Notes under the pieces: model-generated
Told to the model about the DNA's origin: nothing
Database searches by the model: none
What the model saw: the letters and a program-made list of their open reading frames with translations, nothing else
Assembly (NCBI GenBank): GCA_022828595.1
Contig: JAKGHH010000006.1
Location: 10,106,633 to 10,170,632 of the forward strand
Reading direction: 5' to 3'
Length of the DNA stretch: 64,000 nucleotides
DNA from: Nelumbo lutea
Lineage: Eukaryota > Streptophyta > Magnoliopsida > Proteales > Nelumbonaceae
In this document: positions 57,876 through 64,000 of the stretch, one piece after another
Numbering within the stretch: the first letter of the stretch is position 1
Layout: the number at the start of each line of letters is the position of its first letter
Program-made: the position numbers and the translations under genes

Positions 57876-60800
57876 CTAGCGGCGAGCAGTGCGAGATTTT
57901 GGTTTAGCAGATTTCTGCAAAGAAAGAAACAGACAAGGGTGATTATTCAACAGATGCATTTACCACATTCATTACAACCAATTCTTTTGTGGTAGGAAAA
58001 AGTAGTCTCTTTGCCACTCCAAAACCATGTTGCAAGGACAGATTCTCTATAATTGCAACTTTTCGGAGAGGAACAAAGGGATGTTAAGAAATCAAGCCAA
58101 AGCAAATTTACTCACAGATGCAGTTCCAAAACTTGCCCCTGACGCTGTTGCAGGACCTGGAAACAAGTAAACAATATATAATATCTCATTGTATAAAAAG
58201 AAATAAAATATTAGGACTGAGGAACACATCTTGCCAACAATCACAAAGGTTTGGTGAATAGAGAAAAAAAATCGATAATGTGACAGATTTAATAACTAAA
58301 AAAGAAAAAGAATTTTCTAAAGAAGTATCACTTAATGTGTCAATACATATAGGGTACTAACTAGCTAAAATCTTAATAAGATGAAAAATATTATGCTGAA
58401 GCCATAATTTAAAGATCACACTGACAGCAACCATAATTACCAAATGTACAACTTCAATTACCAACAGAACATACTTCTCTAATGGCATAAGCCTGGACCA
58501 TTAAGAATCTTTTAGAATGAACTTTGAGCTCTAAATCACACCACATGTAATATCATTGAACAATATAGATATTTTCTGCTGCAATGATATGTGCATAATT
58601 AAATCATTTTAAATTGGAGATGGGGAGTCATAATATTATCCCTCTTTAGTTTGTGAATCACACCAGTACTGTAAGAACCTGGTCCCATGGTAAAGTAAAA
58701 AATGTAATAGGTATAAAGAGCATGCCTGAAGCAAAAGATGGTGTTGAAAAGAGTGAACTTCCAGCTGGATTGGTTGAAGCAAAGGATGGTGCACCAGTAC
58801 CAAACAAAGGAGCTGGGGTGGATCCAAATAAAGATGATGCAGATGCAAATTGCGGTGAAGCAGCCGACGATCCAAACAGGGAGGATACTGGAGCAGACAC
58901 TGGAGTGGAGAACAGCAAAGATGATGAAGCAGAAGATGGTGCAGAAGATGGCGTACTAAAAAGTGAGAATCCACTCCCAGATGAAGCTGAGGTTCCTACA
59001 GAAGGTTGTGGGGCGCTTGATGGCCCACCTGTTGCTGAACTTGCAAATAAACCAGCAACTTGAGTAGACGGTTGTGAAATTGAAGGCAAGTGTGATGTTG
59101 GATGAACCCTCTTGGCAGCAGCTTCTTGTTTGGCAGTTTCCCGCCTATCAGCCTCAAGAAATGGATCGTTTCCATCCCCTCGGCGCCGCTGGTCAGCAAG
59201 ATAAGCTGTTTTCATTGACTCAATGAACTGATGAAGGCTCTCCACCTGCAGAATACAAGACAAAACAACAATGGCCAATTTAAAATAAGCACAATATTGT
59301 CAATACTATTATAAAGCCGATACTTGCCTTGGTTTTGGTGCAGGTCATATAAGTTAAATTTGATATACAATACCAACTTAAATATTTACCATTTACTTGC
59401 ACATGTGCCTTTGCTAGTAGAAACATAATGTCAAATTCAATACACAAGTATAAAATTTTTTTATCAATAAATAAGCAAAAAATAATGGAACAGATCAGAG
59501 GCAAATCAAACACCAGGAAGAAACTAATAGAAAGATGCTATGGATCAAAATAGGAAAGAAGTCTCCTTTCCCAGTTATGCCATGCAAAGTACATTCATGC
59601 AGTAGTTTTCTTACATCTTAATAGATAGATCAGTTGATTCTAAGCATATGTAAGTACTGAGGTAGAAACTGTCCAGATACCACATATTCTGGTATAGTAC
59701 TTTAGGATCCACCTTCCAACCCACAAACACCGCACAGCACACACACACACACCTAAACAAATACAGGAGGAGAAAACTAAAAGAAAAAACTGAGCTTCTA
59801 GGTTGTATAGATAGCACAATTAGATTTAATAAGTCATTAGTTATATGTAAGGTAAAATTCATTAGGTATATTAATTCATAATTCTAGAGGATGAAAGTCA
59901 ATCATCTTAGAGTTCAGTCATCAGCAGAATCATCAAAGCAGCAAGTAATAGTGCAACTTGGCGTAGCTGTTCCAACCAACCACAGGTTTTATTGTAGATC
60001 TCAATAGTTCACACTATCCCAATAAACTGTTTATAAGCTGCCCTTACTGCTTCTTTTAGGCCCGAAGAATTTACTCAATCCAATGCAGGAGTAACAATCA
60101 AGAAGAAGCCCTAATTAGGTAGAGCCCGTTTGGCGCGTCTTTTTGGGAAGATCTTCTGGTAGCTCTGACAGTCAAAAGACGCATGAACTTTTGCATGAAG
60201 ATCTGAGCAGCCCGAAGCACGTTTGGCAGACGCACATCTTTCCCTGTGTTTTCATGGCTTTCCGTGCGAGAATAAAACGCGAAAGACGCGAAAAGCTTCA
60301 TTTGGAGCTTCCCGAAATCAGCCCAAAATGGGCTTTTCACGTCTTTTCGGCACTCCAGCTTTTGGCGGCTAGATCTTCCGCAAGCCAAACGGAAATAGAC
60401 CGAAAATCGGTCTGCCTGGCTTGTAAATAGCCGAAAGACCACACAAACAGATGCGCCAAACAGGCCCTTAGTTATTTAAAACAGACACACACGCTACTTA
60501 ATGGGTCCATTTCAATATCAATGTGAAAAGACAGAATAATCCACATATGGATCAAGTACAAAATACAAAAGACAAGCACTTCTGTTACCTTGGCAGCCAC
60601 ATGAACAAAAAAATCATGCACATTGGACATGACTTTTGGTAGAGACTGCACTAATGATGAGTCCATTCCATTAGGGTTCCCATCAGAGTCTGAGAGTAGC
60701 TGCTCTAACTCTTCAATCCATTGGCCGCACTCACCAAGATACTTCTCAAATCTGGCCACTGTATGCTGCGAAAACTGAGATGGTCTCTTTGGAATCCCAC

Positions 60801-61059
60801 TGTAGAAATCAAATACTGGTACTACAGAGGTAGACATTGGCTGACTAGTTGCATTTGGAGCCATAGTTGTTCCTGGAGCCTGTGATCGGGCAGTAGCATT
60901 TGAAGTAGCTCCCACATTTAGATGAAGGAACCTTGGACGGAGCATCATGAATGAACGAACTGCAACTTCTGTGTTTCTCATCATGGTCTTCACAACAGTC
61001 ATTAGCTCTTGCAGCAAAGCCTTCTCTCTTTCCATGGCAATACCAATTCCACCAAGCTC
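57876..61059 (-). CDS. NUP58: Nucleoporin NUP58 (p58/p45-like), C-terminal exons (partial)
   Basis: NUP58 works with NUP62 and NUP54 in the central channel of the nuclear pore. Four exons on the minus strand fit in phase: 61059-60589, 59245-58726, 58156-58116 and 57914-57876 (stop). The first (157 codons) contains the helical part (MEREKALLQELMTVVKTMMR, then HTVARFEKYLGECGQWIEEL and MSNVHDFFVHVAAK). The second starts VESLHQFIESMKTAYLADQ and becomes a Ser/Ala-rich FG region with SSLFGSS, SSLFGST and PLFGTG. The third ends SFGTAS. The last encodes the basic tail KSAKPKSRTARR. No lesion is seen. The intron after 58726 uses a GC donor. Upstream exons with the N-terminal FG region are not found and may lie beyond the window. 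A MITE sits in the intron between 60588 and 59246. Confidence 0.93.
58157..58725 (-). other. NUP58 intron with a GC donor (GC-AG)
   Basis: The exon ends GCTTCAG and the intron begins GCATGCTC. With this donor the codon G|GT (Gly) forms across the junction and the frame runs into the next exon (PATASGASFGTAS). The acceptor is TTTCCAG. No suitable GT lies close by. Confidence 0.75.
60124..60468. repeat. MITE of the GGGCCYRTTTGGC family, copy 3, in a NUP58 intron
   Basis: GCCCGTTTGGCGCGTC at the left pairs with GATGCGCCAAACAGGCCC at the right. It shares GATCTGAGCAGCCC and CTTTTGGCGGCTAGATCTTC with the copies at 37950 and 44444, so the same family entered both gene introns and repeat-rich DNA. 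Confidence 0.85.
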
Positions 61060-64000
61060 CTGACATATGATTGATAGTTCAATCCCTTAGAATACATCAA
61101 CAATGTAACATATACAAGATGGACCAATAATGATAGCAGAGGCAGACTGATAAGAAAAAAAAAATGATAGCAGTGGTCATTTATGACATTCAAAAAAAAA
61201 ATCCACATGCACACATGTGGAGTTTATTAGGGGGAAGATGGAGGAGAGTTTCTGAGAATCTTAGTTTAAAGAAATCTTATTGCTTTGAGTGCGATCTCTA
61301 ATTTTACTATTACTCTATATTTACCAACAAGAGAAACAAAATTGTTGCTTAGCTAGGTTACATTGTGGAGGATGTCTTGATATTTTATGTAAACCAGTTT
61401 ACCAGCAACATTTGGATTAGATATAAATAGATATTCAGGACCTGTGTATTACCAAAACATGGCAGCATGAGCATCTCGATAAAATATGCCCATAGGTCAT
61501 AACAAATTACAAAGTCATCATGAAGCCTCAGGATAACATAATTCAAGAAACAGCATACTACAAAAGGAAAGTGGTACAAGAAGGATAGCAGATATGGGAG
61601 CAAAAGCACCTAATATAAGTCATATATTACTGCAGTCTGCAAATGTAAACAAGATTGATGTGTGGTTCTAATGAACAAAACATGTACTACATCTATGAAC
61701 ATGGTATCCAACAATAGCACAACAATTGTACAACTTTTTCCTTGAAAATGTGTTCAAATAAGATTTAAAAAGGTTGAAATATAATGTATCATAAACAAGA
61801 AATAAAAGCTTTCAGACAAGCCATACCTTGGGTGATCCCTGTATATGTCAATAAGGTCAACAGATTACATTTTAAAATGCATAATCAATTTCTGGAACTA
61901 CTCTTCAAAAGTCTAGATTTTTACTGTAAAATACATATCTATGCATTGAATCCTTCAATAGACATCTATTTTAGGTGAAATTCTTAATACAAACAAGAAT
62001 AAAAGGTTTGACATCAAAAAATCGTGTTCAAAGTTACATAGATCTAGATGCCCTGGATTGGGACTCTTGTAAACATGAGGGTGAGGTTATCAAAGAATTT
62101 AGGAGGATATCAACAAGAAAGTGAAAGTTATGATCATTCCAAGGACTTTCTTCTATGGTGACATAGCCAAAATGGGTGTTTCTGTTCAAAATTTTGTTTA
62201 TTTCAATTAACAGTTATCAGTTTCAGTAACATTTTCTAAAATATTGGTATTTGTGATAAATCCAAAACTACAATAATCTCCAACATTTGACAAACTCATC
62301 TATGGATCCAGAAGAATAAGATGATCAACCTTTCAAGCCAAAACCCTACCTTCTCTTAGGTAGGGGTGCAACTTGCGATCCCTGTTTCTGTTTTAATGAG
62401 GGGGGGGGAGGGAGTTACGTGTGAATTCTCCAAATCAGGTACCCAACTTGCTACTCTTAACACATGTGACAACCTCATGGACCTCTAGTTGTTTCCTCCC
62501 AACCAACCAAAAGAAATGATTTAATCCCCATATATTATTAGTTCCATTAAATTAAGGATTCAGTACATTTAGACACTTATAATAGGGTCAATACTTAACA
62601 CCTTAACCAATATCTAGTATCCTCCACAATGTGACCTGAAAAAATTGTGCCAATGTTGTTCCTAAATGTTCCTTTGCCCTGAACACGCTATGATTCCCAA
62701 GTGGCATCTATGAAGGTTCAACCTCATAGCTATGGAAATAGAAACTCAGCTTTCAAACTTGTTCCTAGGATCCTTCCATTCTTCTTTCCTATAGCCACCA
62801 CATTATTATCCTAAACTGTATCTAGAGATCAGCTTACCCAGTCTCCTCAAAAGGAGGCAAGCAACTAGGCTAATACGAGGTTCTACATAGAATTAGAATA
62901 GGGGAAAACCCAAGTTATTCCAAACAACTGAAGAGTTAACTCCTTATGTTAAGAGGCCAATATACAATACAGGAGGAGGTGATTAACAAATTCACCTGGT
63001 TCCTTGTGCATCATGCATATATGCATGCATAATTTTCAAATAAGCATACCAAAGCAATCAAGTAAGGGACCATTTCTTGGTGCAATGATCAAAATCTTAG
63101 TCTAACAAATATAAGAACACAGGTTGAAGTCCAAGAGCAACCACTTTGTGCAAGAAAATGCCACAACTTATATCCTCCAACCAATCTCCCCTCCATCATT
63201 GCCAAAAATTATGCTTGCATCCAATCTCCCCTCCACCATTATGTGAGATGACATCAAACAAAATTCATAATCTTCAGAGGGGCTATAGATCCAAAAGTCT
63301 GTTGGAAATGGTTAGTAGCGGTGAACAGGATTTTGAAAATAAAGACTTGGAAAACACGTGCTTTGACTCCAACAACCAAAACACGTGATTTTGAAAATAG
63401 AATCCTTGAGGGCCTCAATCTCAGTTTTTGACCTCTCTTGGATAGTGATATTGATGCATGAACCTTCTAAGGGGGGTCAAGCATCCATGCCAAACACATT
63501 CAGATTATGAAAATGCATAGTTTGGAAAAAATAAGGAAAAAAGATATGCAAGATTACAAGTCCTTTAGGATACCTCATCCTTCTAGATACAATCTTATAG
63601 ACACTAACATCAGAACATCAGATTACTTAGCTTGAAAACCTTTAATGTTCATAGCTCCATCTTGAAATTAAAGTTACAAGTATTGCATTTATATTCCATT
63701 CTCTCTATTGTAAGGCTCTCTGAACATCTTTATGATACCATTCCACAAGTTCCAAAAAAACCCATGAAATAATAGAAAGGACTAGAAGTAGTCATTTCTC
63801 ATTTAATTTGATAAATATATGCAAGAAATTGGATATCCTAGCTAGCTGTGGGGGAAGGAGTTCCTTATTAGAGACTAAGGCTGTCACTTTAATTTTCCCA
63901 CTTTTCTTTGATTTGATTACCAGTTCTTGTCGTTTTAACCTCTTACCTGCATTCCTTATAGAACGTATGGTTACATTCGCCCCTTCCCTCCCTCCCTCCC
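61060..64000 (-). other. Upstream of the NUP58 exon; probably long intron, unassigned
   Basis: The exon at 61059 begins just after a CAG acceptor, so this side is intron. I could not find further NUP58 exons here. Minor items are a run of ten G at 62400-62409, CCAATCTCCCCTCCA repeated at 63181 and 63220, and a CCCT-rich tail at 63980-64000. The small open frames have no recognisable domain. Confidence 0.5.
63068..63170 (+). repeat. Possible degenerate SINE 5' region
   Basis: TGGTGCAATGATCAAAATCT resembles an A box, and AGGTTGAAGTCCAAGAG resembles a B box (GGTTCRANNCC), spaced roughly as in tRNA-derived SINEs. The following GAGCAACCACTTTGTGCAAG fits plant SINE bodies. No tail or target duplication could be found. 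Confidence 0.3.

Noticed and set aside
58653..59063. An acidic 136-codon plus-strand frame over the NUP58 exon.
   Set aside because: It is an antisense shadow. The minus strand gives FG repeats, correct splice phases and family similarity.
62040..62130. GATCTAGATGCCCTGGATTG and downstream sequence look faintly coding on the plus strand.
   Set aside because: The frame is short, ends in a stop after about 28 codons, and matches no family I recognise.

Overview
This is a window of plant nuclear DNA. It is A+T-rich, has spliced genes with GT-AG introns, and is dominated by decayed transposable elements. The host genes recognised are plant homologues: the proline-biosynthesis enzyme P5CS, a methylesterase-family alpha/beta hydrolase, and nucleoporin NUP58. 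The species cannot be fixed from the sequence; a seed plant with a repeat-rich genome is the safest statement.

Layout. A degraded LINE (1-2651) sits in an intron of P5CS. The last eleven P5CS exons, encoding most of the gamma-glutamyl phosphate reductase half, run from 2902 to 8170 on the + strand. A truncated Ty3/gypsy element lies at 10.0-12.7 kb. From 14.6 to 20.3 kb there is a 6-kb field of nested, degenerate tandem repeats. From 21 to 27 kb there are small inverted-repeat elements (MITEs) and three LINE scraps. An apparently intact three-exon methylesterase (MES) gene is at 27.3-28.3 kb (+). The 29-32 kb stretch is MITEs and a minisatellite. At 32.1-35.9 kb lies a gag-only LTR retrotransposon. 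That element minus its 5' LTR, plus about 4 kb of flank, is tandemly duplicated (33.0-39.8 and 39.85-46.3 kb), giving an LTR-gag-LTR-flank-gag-LTR-flank composite with a large foldback element in each flank. The 46-55 kb stretch is MITEs, AT-rich simple sequence with a captured 300-nt exon of an RF298/MIP1-type RING E3 ligase gene, and a recent 543-bp tandem duplication. A disabled second MES gene (55.8-56.7 kb, - strand) follows. The C-terminal exons of NUP58 (57.9-61.06 kb, - strand) and unassigned sequence, probably NUP58 intron, close the window.

The host genes are not a functional cluster. P5CS acts in proline synthesis, MES proteins hydrolyse small esters, and NUP58 is part of the nuclear pore channel. 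The two MES copies are inverted about 28 kb apart and are probably relics of local family expansion. I found no convincing new biological system. The most informative structures are the composite LTR duplication with its filler-containing junction, the captured exon, the MES pseudogene that has lost two catalytic residues, and two introns with GC donors in otherwise normal genes.
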